In this document: positions 1 to 9,063 of the stretch, piece after piece
Layout of the letters: each line of letters opens with the position of its first letter
How positions within the stretch are numbered: position 1 is the first letter of the stretch
Source of the DNA: Sporomusaceae bacterium
GTDB lineage: Bacteria > Bacillota > Negativicutes > Sporomusales > UBA7701
Reading direction: 5' to 3'
NCBI GenBank assembly: GCA_031460455.1
Contig: JAVKTQ010000004.1
Coordinates: 1-64,000 of the forward strand
DNA length: 64,000 nt
The notes under the pieces: generated by a model
What the model saw: the letters and a program-made list of their open reading frames with translations, nothing else
Told to the model about the DNA's origin: nothing
Database searches by the model: none
Program-made: the position numbers and the translations under genes

Positions 1-68
1 TCGACTTGCATGTGTTAAGCACGCCGCCAGCGTTCGTCCTGAGCCAGGATCAAACTCTCCAAAAAATT
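1..68 (-). rRNA. rrs: 16S ribosomal RNA gene, 5' end only
   Basis: Read on the minus strand, the first bases give the universally conserved start of bacterial 16S rRNA: AGAGTTTGATCCTGGCTCAG, followed by the conserved run toward helix 3. The gene continues beyond base 1, so only about 68 bases are present. The mature 5' end is placed near 65-68 by analogy with other Firmicutes. Its leader and promoters lie at 69-454. Confidence 0.97.
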
Positions 69-168
69 TATTCTTGGAGCCTTTGATGGCTCTTTTGAAA
101 CATGTTTGTGTTTTTGACTACACTTCCGAAGAAGCGCAGCCCGCACATCTGGCTTAATTACCTACATT

Positions 169-183
169 GTTCAGTTTTCAAGG
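169..183 (-). promoter_or_regulatory. rRNA leader box (antitermination boxA-like)
   Basis: The minus strand reads CCTTGAAAACTGAAC about 100 bases upstream of the 16S start. This is the stretch typically found in Firmicutes rRNA leaders, where a boxA-like TTGAAAACT supports Nus-factor antitermination. The rest of 69-240 shows no gene. Confidence 0.6.
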
Positions 184-237
184 AACACTCCGGTCGCTGC
201 TGAGAGCGACCTCGTTCCGGCGCTTGACCGGAACTCT

Positions 238-267
238 ATGTTAACATAACCTTGACGGCGCTGTCAA
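238..267 (-). promoter_or_regulatory. rRNA operon promoter, proximal (P3)
   Basis: Minus strand TTGACA (262-267), 18-base spacer, TAACAT (238-243). The -35 is perfect and the -10 is moderate. It is the promoter nearest to the 16S gene. Confidence 0.55.
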
Positions 268-344
268 CATTCAGTTTTTGGAAACCTTGTCGCTGCTTGC
301 CTTGCCTGGTCTTTTACACCAGCTCCGCTTGCGGCGACTTTGTT

Positions 345-374
345 ATATTAACACGTCCCGGAGGGCGGTGTCAA
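345..374 (-). promoter_or_regulatory. rRNA operon promoter, middle (P2)
   Basis: Minus strand TTGACA (369-374), 18-base spacer, TAATAT (345-350). It is the second of three tandem sigma-A promoters, each with a perfect -35, spaced about 80-107 bases apart. Confidence 0.65.
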
Positions 375-425
375 TAGGTATTTCCCGGTAAAAACCGCCG
401 CAATCACTTATGCGGCGCAGAAGTT

Positions 426-454
426 ATAATATCACAGCAGCGGCCGATTGTCAA
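426..454 (-). promoter_or_regulatory. rRNA operon promoter, distal (P1)
   Basis: Minus strand TTGACA (449-454), 17-base spacer, TATTAT (426-431). The -35 overlaps the stop codon of the upstream lysE-type gene (451-453), so the exporter gene ends inside the rRNA promoter region. Confidence 0.65.
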
Positions 455-1086
455 CCCGCCCGCAGGGCGGTGCTGAGCCCGTGGAACAGATACAGGCCGC
501 TTGCCCACATAATTATCGCCGACACCTTGTTCAGGAGCCGCAAAACGGCGCCTGAGCCGTCGAGAACGCGCGTCAGCCGGCCGGCCACCGCCAGCAGCGC
601 GAACCATAGCCATGACACCAGCACGCAGGCGAGGGTGAACGCAGCCAGGGCGTTACCGCCGTAAGCAAGCGAGCTTGTACCGATGACGCCGATGGTATCT
701 AAAATGGCATGCGGGTTGAGGAGCGAGACGGACAGGGCGAATACCACCTGCCGTCTGACCGGCCAGGTCTCGCTCTCGGTTGCGACCTCGGCGGCGACCG
801 CGCTCGTCCACGTCACCCAGCCCATGTAGGCGAGGAAGAGGACGCCGGCGCCCAAGAGCGCCAGTCTGAGCCAGATGAAGCTGAGCACCGCCACCGAGAC
901 GCCGAGCACGGCCAGGAGGATCAGCAGTGTGTCGCAGAGCGCGGCGGTGACGACCACCGGCACTGTCCTGCCCAGTTTCTCCTGGCAGACCCCCTGGTTG
1001 AACACAAAGACGTTCTGCACGCCGAGGGGCAGGATAAGCCCCAGCGCCAGAATGAAACCGTGGATGAAAGCTATTGCAGTATCCAA
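451..1086 (-). CDS. LysE/ArgO-family amino acid exporter
   Basis: This is a 211-residue inner-membrane protein with about six hydrophobic segments, the usual size and fold for the LysE superfamily, which exports basic amino acids or related solutes. The N-terminal stretch with GLILPLGVQNVFVFNQG (residues 16-32) is the family signature, and LLNPHAILDTIG lies in the central re-entrant region. The start is TTG at 1086, chosen because AAAGGAG sits 5 bases upstream and no ATG fits. The gene lies alone between the lysS terminator and the rRNA promoters. Proximity to lysS is suggestive for lysine but proves nothing; the substrate is not known from sequence. Confidence 0.85.
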   Translation of the reverse strand: MDTAIAFIHGFILALGLILPLGVQNVFVFNQGVCQEKLGRTVPVVVTAALCDTLLILLAVLGVSVAVLSFIWLRLALLGAGVLFLAYMGWVTWTSAVAAEVATESETWPVRRQVVFALSVSLLNPHAILDTIGVIGTSSLAYGGNALAAFTLACVLVSWLWFALLAVAGRLTRVLDGSGAVLRLLNKVSAIIMWASGLYLFHGLSTALRAG

Positions 1087-1104
1087 CTTATCTCCTTTGA
1101 TGAC

Positions 1105-1140
1105 AGAAATAAAATGAAGCAGACCCTGCGGTCTGCTTCG
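1105..1140 (-). terminator. Terminator after lysS
   Basis: A perfect 10-bp stem GAAGCAGACC / GGTCTGCTTC (1116-1139) with a 4-base loop, followed on the minus strand by ATTTTATTT. It closes the greA-lysS unit. Confidence 0.85.
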
Positions 1141-1153
1141 TTGACGGTAAAAT

Positions 1154-2662
<1,509 letters not shown>

Positions 2663-2675
2663 TCAGGCAGGAACC

Positions 2676-3155
2676 CTAAGCCCCTTTGATGTCGACTATC
2701 TCGTATTTCAGCGACCCTGCCGGCACGTTAACTTCCACGACGCTGCCGACTTTGCGGCCGAGGATGGCCTCGCCCACGGGCGATTCGTTGGAAATGCGGC
2801 TCTCGGTCGGATCGGCCTCCGCCGAGCCGACGATGGTGTACTCCAGCTCGTCGCCGAACTCGAGATCCTTGAGCACGACCGTGGAACCGATCGTCACAAC
2901 ATCGGCGCTGATCTCGTCCTCGTCGATAAGCTTGGCGTTGCGGAGCATCTTCTCGAGGGTGAGAATTTCGCCCTCGATGAACGCCTGCTCGTTTTTGGCA
3001 TCCTCATACTCGGAGTTCTCGCTGATATCGCCGAATTCAATCGCCTGCTTAATCCTTTCGGCAACGTCGCGACGGCGCACCGACTTCAGGTGGTCCAACT
3101 TCTGCTCTATCTTTTTCAGCCCTTCAGCGGTAAGGATAATCTGCTTTTCCGGCAT
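2676..3155 (-). CDS. greA: Transcription elongation factor GreA
   Basis: GreA binds the secondary channel of RNA polymerase and stimulates cleavage of backtracked transcripts. The 159-residue length is standard. The N-terminal coiled coil (residues 1-75) carries the acidic tip at [13 protein letters not shown], and the C-terminal FKBP-like domain ends in [20 protein letters not shown]. It is the first gene of the greA-lysS operon, and its start is preceded by AAGGGGAG. Upstream lies a consensus promoter and a leader hairpin at 3257-3281. Confidence 0.97.
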   Translation of the reverse strand: MPEKQIILTAEGLKKIEQKLDHLKSVRRRDVAERIKQAIEFGDISENSEYEDAKNEQAFIEGEILTLEKMLRNAKLIDEDEISADVVTIGSTVVLKDLEFGDELEYTIVGSAEADPTESRISNESPVGEAILGRKVGSVVEVNVPAGSLKYEIVDIKGA

Positions 3156-3256
3156 TCTTTTGCTCCCCTTCTTATCCGTGGATTGCGTCCTAACCTGTAT
3201 TTATATTATTCGTCTGACCGGATAGTTGCACCCCGGCCGAGCCAGGCAATATAAAT

Positions 3257-3281
3257 AGTGTCAAGCGAACAACTTGACACT
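3257..3281 (-). promoter_or_regulatory. Inverted repeat in the greA leader
   Basis: A perfect 9-bp inverted repeat AGTGTCAAG / CTTGACACT with a 7-base loop lies about 35 bases downstream of the greA promoter. On the minus strand it is followed by ATTTATATT, which is not a strong U-tract. It could be the terminator of the preceding cluster, an attenuator of greA-lysS, or a protein-binding dyad; the sequence does not decide. Confidence 0.5.
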
Positions 3282-3317
3282 TGTTTCTATAAGGATGTTA
3301 CCCCCTCATTGGCATTT

Positions 3318-3346
3318 ATTATAGGCGCAAAACCACCATTTGTCAA
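3318..3346 (-). promoter_or_regulatory. Consensus sigma-A promoter for greA-lysS
   Basis: Minus strand TTGACA (3341-3346), 17 bases, TATAAT (3318-3323): a perfect match to the vegetative consensus. It lies immediately after the stop codon of the upstream gene at 3353. Confidence 0.9.
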
Positions 3347-3352
3347 CGCTTT

Positions 3353-4447
3353 CTAACAGATTCCCTCCTTCGGCAGGGCAGATCTCGCCCTGATCTTCTC
3401 CTTGACGTTTTCAATCTCCTCGGGAGTCACAGCCCGTTCAAAGCTGCGGAAGCCGGCCAGACGAAAGCCGTGCTTGGCCGCCAACTGCTCGATAGTCTCG
3501 ATCTGCTTCACCGTCAGGTCGCGCCCGAGGCTAAAATTTTCGTACCGTTTTTCAAGCGCCAGAATCATCGTCTCGGCCATACAGGCATAAGCCGTCCGGG
3601 GCGGAAAGCCGAAATTGAGGCCAAAATCAACCTCGCCGGGAATCTCTACCACGCCGCCCTCGATCACCAGTACATCGTCGCGCGCTTCGAGTACGGCGCG
3701 GGACACATTGCGGGGCCTGGCGACGTCGCATACGATCGCCCCCGTCTTGAGATCCTCGGGCTCGATGAGGGTATCGACGGCGCTCGTGACGGCGATGACA
3801 ATATCTGCCGCCTTGAGTGCCCCCTTAGTATTCGCCGTAACCTTCGCGGCTAATCCTGTCGTTCGGAATATTTGCCCGGCAATTTTCTCCAGTTTGGCCT
3901 CATTGCGGGCGACCAGCGTCAGGTAGCGGACCTCCCGCGCCAGTATCTGCGCGCAGGCTGCGCCGATCGACCCGGTGGCGCCCAGCACGACGACATTGGC
4001 CCGCTCCATGTTGATGCCGAGTATTTTGGCAGCCTGGCGGGTCCCTTGAAGGGCGGTGGCCACGGTGTAGCTGTTGCCGGACGTCACGGCGATGTTGAGA
4101 TTCTTGGCGATGGTGATGCCGCCGTCGCCGACCACCGACGTGAAGGCTCCCAGGCCGACAATCTTCGCGCCCAGTCTCTCGGCGACCTTGCCGGCCTTGA
4201 TTATCTTCCTTATCACATACTCCTCAGGCATCTCGACCATCTGGCGCGAGGTAAGCGGGCAGCCCACAAACCAGCCCTCGGTCTGGTTATGGGACGAATT
4301 TACCCCGTTGATATGGGACACCTTGAAGGGAGGGATATACTTCATCAACCCCTCGATAAAACCGTCCGACCAATTCTTGGCAAAAGGGAATTTGCGGCAG
4401 AAATCGCGGGCGGTGATGGGATGGACGATAAAAGCGAACTTTTCCAA
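3353..4447 (-). CDS. Acyl-ACP reductase-like / shikimate dehydrogenase-like oxidoreductase
   Basis: This 364-residue protein has an N-terminal domain of about 145 residues, then a Rossmann NAD(P)-binding domain with GATGSIG at 156-162. It resembles the cyanobacterial long-chain acyl-ACP reductases (the family also labelled predicted amino acid dehydrogenase): it shares a GLGAFTSV segment (98-105), a TSGN-S-T region, and a YACMAETM segment with Cys289 at the place of the catalytic cysteine, followed by NFSLGR. The reductase makes fatty aldehyde from acyl-ACP in cyanobacteria; whether this homologue does so is unknown. Automatic pipelines often name such proteins shikimate dehydrogenase. It is the last gene of a three-gene unit, 13 bases after the previous stop codon. 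Confidence 0.7.
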   Translation of the reverse strand: MEKFAFIVHPITARDFCRKFPFAKNWSDGFIEGLMKYIPPFKVSHINGVNSSHNQTEGWFVGCPLTSRQMVEMPEEYVIRKIIKAGKVAERLGAKIVGLGAFTSVVGDGGITIAKNLNIAVTSGNSYTVATALQGTRQAAKILGINMERANVVVLGATGSIGAACAQILAREVRYLTLVARNEAKLEKIAGQIFRTTGLAAKVTANTKGALKAADIVIAVTSAVDTLIEPEDLKTGAIVCDVARPRNVSRAVLEARDDVLVIEGGVVEIPGEVDFGLNFGFPPRTAYACMAETMILALEKRYENFSLGRDLTVKQIETIEQLAAKHGFRLAGFRSFERAVTPEEIENVKEKIRARSALPKEGIC

Positions 4448-4460
4448 TGCTTAATACCTC

Positions 4461-5366
4461 CTACTCATTCAACGCTTTAATCCGCGGTTCGATGTTCATC
4501 TCTTCGAGCAGCAGGCCATACTGATCGGCGGTCATCTCTTCCGGGCGCTTGCCGGCGATGGCGATCAGCACCGCCTCGAGCACATTGGTCCCGAACGACC
4601 GGCCGCCCATCTCCGGGGTCGTAGTCACCAGCGTCGCGACCCCGCTCCCCCGCAGCAGTTCCTCATCAGCCTGAGTTACCGTGTTGGTGATGATCGTCTT
4701 GGCGGTCAGGTCGGGCGGCATATAGCGCCGGATAAAGTGGAAATCGCCGGCCACGACGTCGGCTTCCCGAAAGTAACTGCCATACCGGGGGCGCGACTCG
4801 TTCTGCCGCTCGCCGGTAGGATAAAACACACTGGTAGGCAACAGCGTTATCAGCGGAGCGACCACACGGGCCAGGCGATCGAGGGCCCACAGCGTGTGCA
4901 GGGGAAACGGCAGCCCCAGGCCGTACATCAGGTCGCCGAACACCGTCCGCGCGCCCGCCTCCGCCAGCGCCTCGGCCAGGCCGAAACGGTCGACGGCGCA
5001 CACCACCAGCACCTTCCTGCCGGCAAAACTCATGGCGTGCTTCTTCTCCAAAAAGCGGACGACGCGGCGTTCCAGGGTATTCTTGATGCCGCTGCCGTCG
5101 ACGACGGGCGTAATGCGGGCGGCGGCTGCGATGCGGGCCGTATCGCGGAAAGTATAGCGCCGCGACCCGGCGTAGATATACAGATCGGTGCCGCCCAGGC
5201 CGAAGGCGTCCACCTTGCCGTCCAGGGCGCGGATCAGCGCGATGGCCCGATCCTTGTCGCCGTCGGTACCGATGCGTTCGATCAGAAAGCTCTCGCCGCC
5301 AAACTCCCTCACCACCTGGTGGTCGCGCTTGGCGGAGCCCAGGCTGATGCTGACGATCCTTTTCAT
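4461..5366 (-). CDS. Quinate 5-dehydrogenase-like conserved protein
   Basis: A 301-residue soluble protein of a Firmicutes family usually labelled quinate 5-dehydrogenase; I know of no biochemical proof of that name. Visible features are an N-terminal SLGSAKRDH, a GLGGTDLYIYAGSRRYTFRDT segment around 57-77, and a central VLVVCAVDRFGLAEALAEAG region that could form a nucleotide-binding unit. There is no classical GxGxxG at the N terminus. It sits between the HTH regulator (14 bases upstream) and the acyl-ACP-reductase-like gene, and the tight spacing indicates one transcript and a shared role. Confidence 0.6.
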   Translation of the reverse strand: MKRIVSISLGSAKRDHQVVREFGGESFLIERIGTDGDKDRAIALIRALDGKVDAFGLGGTDLYIYAGSRRYTFRDTARIAAAARITPVVDGSGIKNTLERRVVRFLEKKHAMSFAGRKVLVVCAVDRFGLAEALAEAGARTVFGDLMYGLGLPFPLHTLWALDRLARVVAPLITLLPTSVFYPTGERQNESRPRYGSYFREADVVAGDFHFIRRYMPPDLTAKTIITNTVTQADEELLRGSGVATLVTTTPEMGGRSFGTNVLEAVLIAIAGKRPEEMTADQYGLLLEEMNIEPRIKALNE

Positions 5367-5380
5367 GGCGGGCCTCCTGG

Positions 5381-5902
5381 CTAGAAATGCAGTTGGCGGA
5401 TGATGGCGCGTATCGATTCCGGTTTTACGTACTTATCTTCGTTGATAGGCGATTCGCCGATCTGCACACCGATAACATCCTTGTCCAGCAGCGCTTCGAT
5501 AAGCTTGATACGCATATTGGAACAGATGATAATGACGAGGTCGTACGAGCGGAGCGTGCCGATAATCTCCATGATCGTATTGAAAAGCTCCACACCGCTT
5601 TTGCTCTCGACGAAATCCCAGCGCTCCTTCTCGGACAGGAGCAGACAGTAGTCCACACCCTCCTGCCTGGCCATCGCCGCCAGTTCGTCGCAATTCTTGA
5701 TTGGAAAACCGATGAGCGCGATGCGGCCGCCCTTGCGGACCTCGCCCAGCGTCTCCAGGCGCGAAATTACCGTGCGGTCGATGCCGACCCTGTTGGCGAT
5801 TTCCTGCTGCGAGAGACCGCGGACGCGCATCTCGAGCACTTCATCAATCACCTTATGTATTTTCTGCGGGTTGATGATCTTGTCGCCAATACGCCGGAGC
5901 AT
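5381..5902 (-). CDS. HTH transcriptional regulator of the three-gene cluster
   Basis: A 173-residue protein. Residues 20-53 form a helix-turn-helix (LSQQEIANRVGIDRTVISRL), while residues 60-173 make a ligand- or partner-binding domain of alternating hydrophobic strands (RIALIGFPI, YDLVIIICS, DVIGVQIGESP). The start is ATG at 5902 with GGGGGAG 8 bases upstream. It is the first gene of the cluster. A near-perfect palindrome sits directly next to its -10 box (5926-5945), so autoregulation is likely. The C-terminal domain was not assigned to a family with confidence. Confidence 0.75.
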   Translation of the reverse strand: MLRRIGDKIINPQKIHKVIDEVLEMRVRGLSQQEIANRVGIDRTVISRLETLGEVRKGGRIALIGFPIKNCDELAAMARQEGVDYCLLLSEKERWDFVESKSGVELFNTIMEIIGTLRSYDLVIIICSNMRIKLIEALLDKDVIGVQIGESPINEDKYVKPESIRAIIRQLHF

Positions 5903-5919
5903 AACATTCGCTCCCCCAT

Positions 5920-5945
5920 ATTATATGTGCACAATCTTGTGTACA
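5920..5945 (-). promoter_or_regulatory. Promoter with palindromic operator for the HTH/reductase cluster
   Basis: Minus strand TATAAT at 5920-5925 is directly preceded by the 20-base dyad TGTRCACAA-N2-TTGTGYACA (5926-5945), with a single mismatched pair. No good -35 is seen, which fits either an activator site or a repressor site in the -35/-10 spacer. The natural candidate protein is the HTH regulator encoded just downstream. Confidence 0.7.
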
Positions 5946-6002
5946 TACTCATTTTAGCATTTTTTTTTGCCAACGACAAGCGTTTTTCCCAATTAATTCC
6001 AT

Positions 6003-6962
6003 TTAGCCCCAGGGGTCGACGGGGAACCTGCCGATCACCCGTTTACCTGTTTCGACCCGCAGACGGGTGTCGTCGTGGCTCATGCCTTTTTTAAGACCCT
6101 GGAGCACCCTGAGGTCGCGCTGCATCGTGATCCCCAGTTCGCCGGTAAGGTGCGACATCGTCCGCCGTCTGGCGTCGGACAGCGAGCGGCCGAAGGACTT
6201 GCCGGCGGCGACATTGTCGACGAACTCCTTCGCCAGGTAAAACTGGGCGAGGTTGGTCATCTGATTGCCGCAGGCGCCCGTCCCTGTGCGGCCGATAATC
6301 TCCGGCAGCGCAAAACGCAGGCCCAACTCGACCGACTGCTTCAGCTCGGCCGTCTCCCTGGCAAGCGAATCGAGCAGCGTGCGGGGCGTGCACAGCCCGT
6401 ACGTGCGCAGGGCGCGGATGACGCCATGCTCGATGGTATGCGCCTGCTCCTGACTGACGAGGCCGCCGAGGTTGGCGCAAACGCTGACCTCTTTGCCTGT
6501 CTCGATATCGGCCCCGTATATCGTCACCGGGATATCCGTCGGGTCGCGGAACTCGGTAAATCCGCCTGCCGGCAGCCACCCCGCCCCCGATATGGCCGGA
6601 TACTCGCGGCGCATCGCCCTGAGATCGACAGCCTCCACATCCGGCGAAGCGACAAGACCGCCCGCCGCCTTGAGGGTGTGCCAGCGGGCATGCCCCCGCC
6701 CCTCCAGCGTCGCCGTCAGCACGGGCAGCTCCCCGCCGGCGGCGTCCACGGTCGTGTGCGTCCCGATATTCATAACCCTGGCCGCCACCCCGACCGGGTA
6801 TAGCCCGCCGTCCTCGGCCACCCACGGGCAGACCAGCACATCCCGTCCCGCTCCCGCCCGGAACAGCGGCTCGCCGCCCTGTTCGAGCAGAAACACGCCG
6901 GTTACGCGTCCGCCGCCCGGCCGCGGCATAACCCCGTTCGCCACAGGCAAAATCGGCATCAT
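6003..6962 (-). CDS. Conserved protein of unknown function, coupled to dusB
   Basis: A 319-residue soluble protein that I do not recognise. The N-terminal third (to about 115) looks beta-rich. The middle has ITYGAD-like DIPVTIYGADIETGKEVSVC. The C-terminal half is helical and carries an HTIEH motif (about residues 176-180) and a glycine/cysteine-rich RTGTGACGNQMTN stretch. HTxEH can be a metal-binding motif, but that is only suggestive. Its ATG overlaps the dusB stop codon (ATGA, 6959-6962), so it is translationally coupled to the tRNA-modifying enzyme. No terminator is visible before the next cluster. Confidence 0.6.
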   Translation of the reverse strand: MMPILPVANGVMPRPGGGRVTGVFLLEQGGEPLFRAGAGRDVLVCPWVAEDGGLYPVGVAARVMNIGTHTTVDAAGGELPVLTATLEGRGHARWHTLKAAGGLVASPDVEAVDLRAMRREYPAISGAGWLPAGGFTEFRDPTDIPVTIYGADIETGKEVSVCANLGGLVSQEQAHTIEHGVIRALRTYGLCTPRTLLDSLARETAELKQSVELGLRFALPEIIGRTGTGACGNQMTNLAQFYLAKEFVDNVAAGKSFGRSLSDARRRTMSHLTGELGITMQRDLRVLQGLKKGMSHDDTRLRVETGKRVIGRFPVDPWG

Positions 6963-7942
6963 TCGCCGTCCCTCCCTTCCCGGCGGCTGCTCAAAGCCGC
7001 CAGAATGCGGGCGAAATCCCCGCGGCTCTCCGCCTGGTTCAGTCTCAGGCGTATCTCCGCCGCCCGCGGCAGCCCCTTGGTGTACCAGGCGGCGTGGCGG
7101 CGCATCTCCCTAATGGCGATATGCTCGCCCTTATGCCCGATCAGCATCTCCAGATGGCGGGCAAGCACCTCCAGGCGCTCGGCCAGCGACGGCGGCGGCA
7201 GCAGCCCGCCGCCCGCCAGGTAGTGGCCGATCTGGCGGAAAAGCCACGGATTGCCCTGGGCAGCCCGCCCCACCATCACCGCGTCGCAGCCGGTGTAAGC
7301 CAGCAGCCGCGCCGCGTCCTGGGGGGTGCGGACATCGCCGTTGCCGATCACCGGAATGCTCACCCGCTCCTTGACGCGGCGGATAATATCCCAGTCGGCC
7401 GTCCCGGAGTAGAACTGCTCGCGGGTCCGGCCGTGGACGGCGATGGCCGCTACCCCGGCCTGCTCGGCGAGCGCGGCGATCTCCACCGCGTTCGCCGACG
7501 CCTCGTCCCAGCCCTTGCGGATCTTCACCGTCACCGGCACCGCCACAGCGTCCACCACCGCGGCCAGGATATCCCCGGCCAGCTCCGGCCGGCGCATCAG
7601 GGCCGAGCCCTCGCCGTTCTTCACGATCTTCGGCGTCGGACAGCCCATATTGATATCGACGATATCGGCGCCGGCGCGCGCGACGATACGGGCCGCGGCG
7701 GCCATCGGGCCCGGTTCCGAGCCAAAAATCTGCACCGCCACCGGCCGTTCCCGGTCGTCGATCCGCAGCATGTCCAGCGTATGACAGTTATTGTGCAGCA
7801 AGCCCTTGTCGCTCACCATCTCCGAGTAAAGCAGGCTGCAGCCCATCTCTTTCGCCAGCAGCCTAAAAGGCAGGTCGGTAACGCCGGCCATGGGGGCCAG
7901 CGCCACCGCCGGCTCGGCGACGGCAACCGCGCCGATCAGCAT
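6959..7942 (-). CDS. dusB: tRNA-dihydrouridine synthase B
   Basis: A flavin enzyme that reduces uridine to dihydrouridine in tRNA using NAD(P)H. The TIM-barrel start LAPMAGVTDLPFR, the active-site-cysteine region DINMGCPTPKIVKNGEGSALM and VHGRTREQFYSG are family hallmarks. The start is placed at the ATG at 7942 (327 residues), with AGGAG 7 bases upstream; an ORF 11 codons longer exists but lacks a binding site. The upstream coaX has its own terminator, so dusB is probably transcribed separately, together with the downstream unknown gene. Confidence 0.93.
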   Translation of the reverse strand: MLIGAVAVAEPAVALAPMAGVTDLPFRLLAKEMGCSLLYSEMVSDKGLLHNNCHTLDMLRIDDRERPVAVQIFGSEPGPMAAAARIVARAGADIVDINMGCPTPKIVKNGEGSALMRRPELAGDILAAVVDAVAVPVTVKIRKGWDEASANAVEIAALAEQAGVAAIAVHGRTREQFYSGTADWDIIRRVKERVSIPVIGNGDVRTPQDAARLLAYTGCDAVMVGRAAQGNPWLFRQIGHYLAGGGLLPPPSLAERLEVLARHLEMLIGHKGEHIAIREMRRHAAWYTKGLPRAAEIRLRLNQAESRGDFARILAALSSRREGRDGE

Positions 7943-8027
7943 GTAATCACTCCTGTTCTCTATCCGGGGGAACACCCGCTATTATTAACACAATTCGCAG
8001 CAAACAAACGTAATTCCTCCGGCGCAA

Positions 8028-8058
8028 CGAAAAGCCCCCGCCCGGTAAGGACGGGGGA
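8028..8058 (-). terminator. Terminator after coaX
   Basis: GC-rich hairpin CCCCCGTCC / GGGCGGGGG (about 8035-8057) with the minus-strand tail CTTTTCG. It lies beyond repeat R1-A, so the repeat is in the 3' untranslated part of the coaX transcript. Confidence 0.75.
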
Positions 8059-8080
8059 CCGGAAACAGCAGCGGATTGGA

Positions 8081-8201
8081 GGCCGTTTAGAAGTGCCCAG
8101 ATGCAAGACGCATCGGAAGAGCGCGCCGCGACGCGTACTCGGAATGTACGCTAGCAAGCGCTCTGAGGAGCAACGCCGCAGATGGGCGCTTATCAACGGC
8201 C
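8081..8201 (-). repeat. Structured repeat R1, copy A
   Basis: One of five full copies of an R1 element (others at 14297, 46156, 61652, 63270). Ends GGCCGTT / AACGGCC pair with each other; the middle contains the hairpin GCGTAC-N7-GTACGC (8133-8151). Conserved blocks are CCAGATGCAAG near one end and GCAACGCCGCAGATGG near the other. The coaX stop codon (8193-8195) lies inside the element, so the last codons of coaX are repeat-derived or the repeat inserted at the stop. Confidence 0.85.
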
Positions 8202-8969
8202 GACGACGGAATTCCGGTTATAAATGATGCGGAGGCCCTCCAGCGTCAGAAAATGATCGACATGCTTGATCTTCGAAGATTCCTGGGCGATAAGGTTGGC
8301 CAACCCGCCGGTGGCGACAACCTCCGCCGGCCCGCCCAGCTCGAGCTCCATGCGGCGGACGATCTCGTCCACCTGGCCGACGAAGCCGAAGATTATCCCC
8401 GACTGCATACTCGACACCGTGTTGCGGCAGATAACCGTCCGCGGTTTGGCCAGCTCAATCCTGGGCAGCTTGGCGGCCCGCTGGAAAAGCGCCTCGGTGG
8501 AGATGCCGATGCCGGGGGCGATGGCGCCGCCCAGATAGTCGCCGCCCTTGTCGACGACGCAGAAGGTGGTCGCGGTGCCAAAGTCGACGATAATTATCGG
8601 TCCGCCATATTTCTCGAAAGCGGCGATGGCGTTCACGATGCGGTCGGCGCCCACCTCCCGCGGGTTTTCGTACTTGATGACCATGCCTGTCTTGATGCCG
8701 GGGCCGACCACCAGCGGGTCGACGCCGAAATAGCGCTGCGTCATGCGCGTCAGCGGCGCCATCAGCGGCGGCACGACGGACGAGATTATCGCCGCGCCGA
8801 TGGCGTCCAGACTTATACCGCGATGGTCGAAAAGATTCTTCACCAGCACGCCGTACTCGTCGGCCGTCTTCAGGCGGTCGGTCGATATCCGCCAGTGATG
8901 GAGCAGCTCGTCGCCGTCATAGACCCCGAGAACTATATTGGTATTGCCAACGTCGAAAACCAACAGCAT
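8193..8969 (-). CDS. coaX: Type III pantothenate kinase
   Basis: CoaX phosphorylates pantothenate, the first step of coenzyme A synthesis; type III enzymes do not bind acetyl-CoA and are not feedback inhibited. The 258-residue length is typical. The ASKHA-fold motifs are [13 protein letters not shown] at the N terminus (phosphate 1), GADRIVNA in the middle, and [14 protein letters not shown] (phosphate 2). A GGGGAG ribosome binding site precedes the ATG. The stop codon is inside repeat R1-A. panC-panD, which make pantothenate, are encoded 2 kb upstream in the same orientation. Confidence 0.96.
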   Translation of the reverse strand: MLLVFDVGNTNIVLGVYDGDELLHHWRISTDRLKTADEYGVLVKNLFDHRGISLDAIGAAIISSVVPPLMAPLTRMTQRYFGVDPLVVGPGIKTGMVIKYENPREVGADRIVNAIAAFEKYGGPIIIVDFGTATTFCVVDKGGDYLGGAIAPGIGISTEALFQRAAKLPRIELAKPRTVICRNTVSSMQSGIIFGFVGQVDEIVRRMELELGGPAEVVATGGLANLIAQESSKIKHVDHFLTLEGLRIIYNRNSVVGR

Positions 8970-8994
8970 TTAAATCTCCCCTTGCTATCTGTGT

Positions 8995-9060
8995 CGGCCG
9001 TTGATAAAACCCGGCCTCGATGTGAACCGTTTTATATTTATCAACATTTATCAACAGCCG
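8995..9060. repeat. Short R1-related inverted repeat between bioY and coaX
   Basis: CGGCCGTTGATAAA (8995-9008) and TTTATCAACAGCCG (9047-9060) form a 14-base inverted repeat with a single wobble position. The same GGCCGTTGATAA string forms the outer end of R1 copies. It begins 3 bases after the bioY stop codon. It may be a deleted R1 element or a bioY terminator lacking a U-tract. Confidence 0.6.
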
Positions 9061-9063
9061 TCA

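Noticed and set aside
7960-8196. Open frame of 78 codons on the minus strand across repeat R1-A
   Set aside because: The sequence is made of repeat and terminator; similar frames appear in other R1 copies because the repeat is open in one frame. No ribosome binding site.
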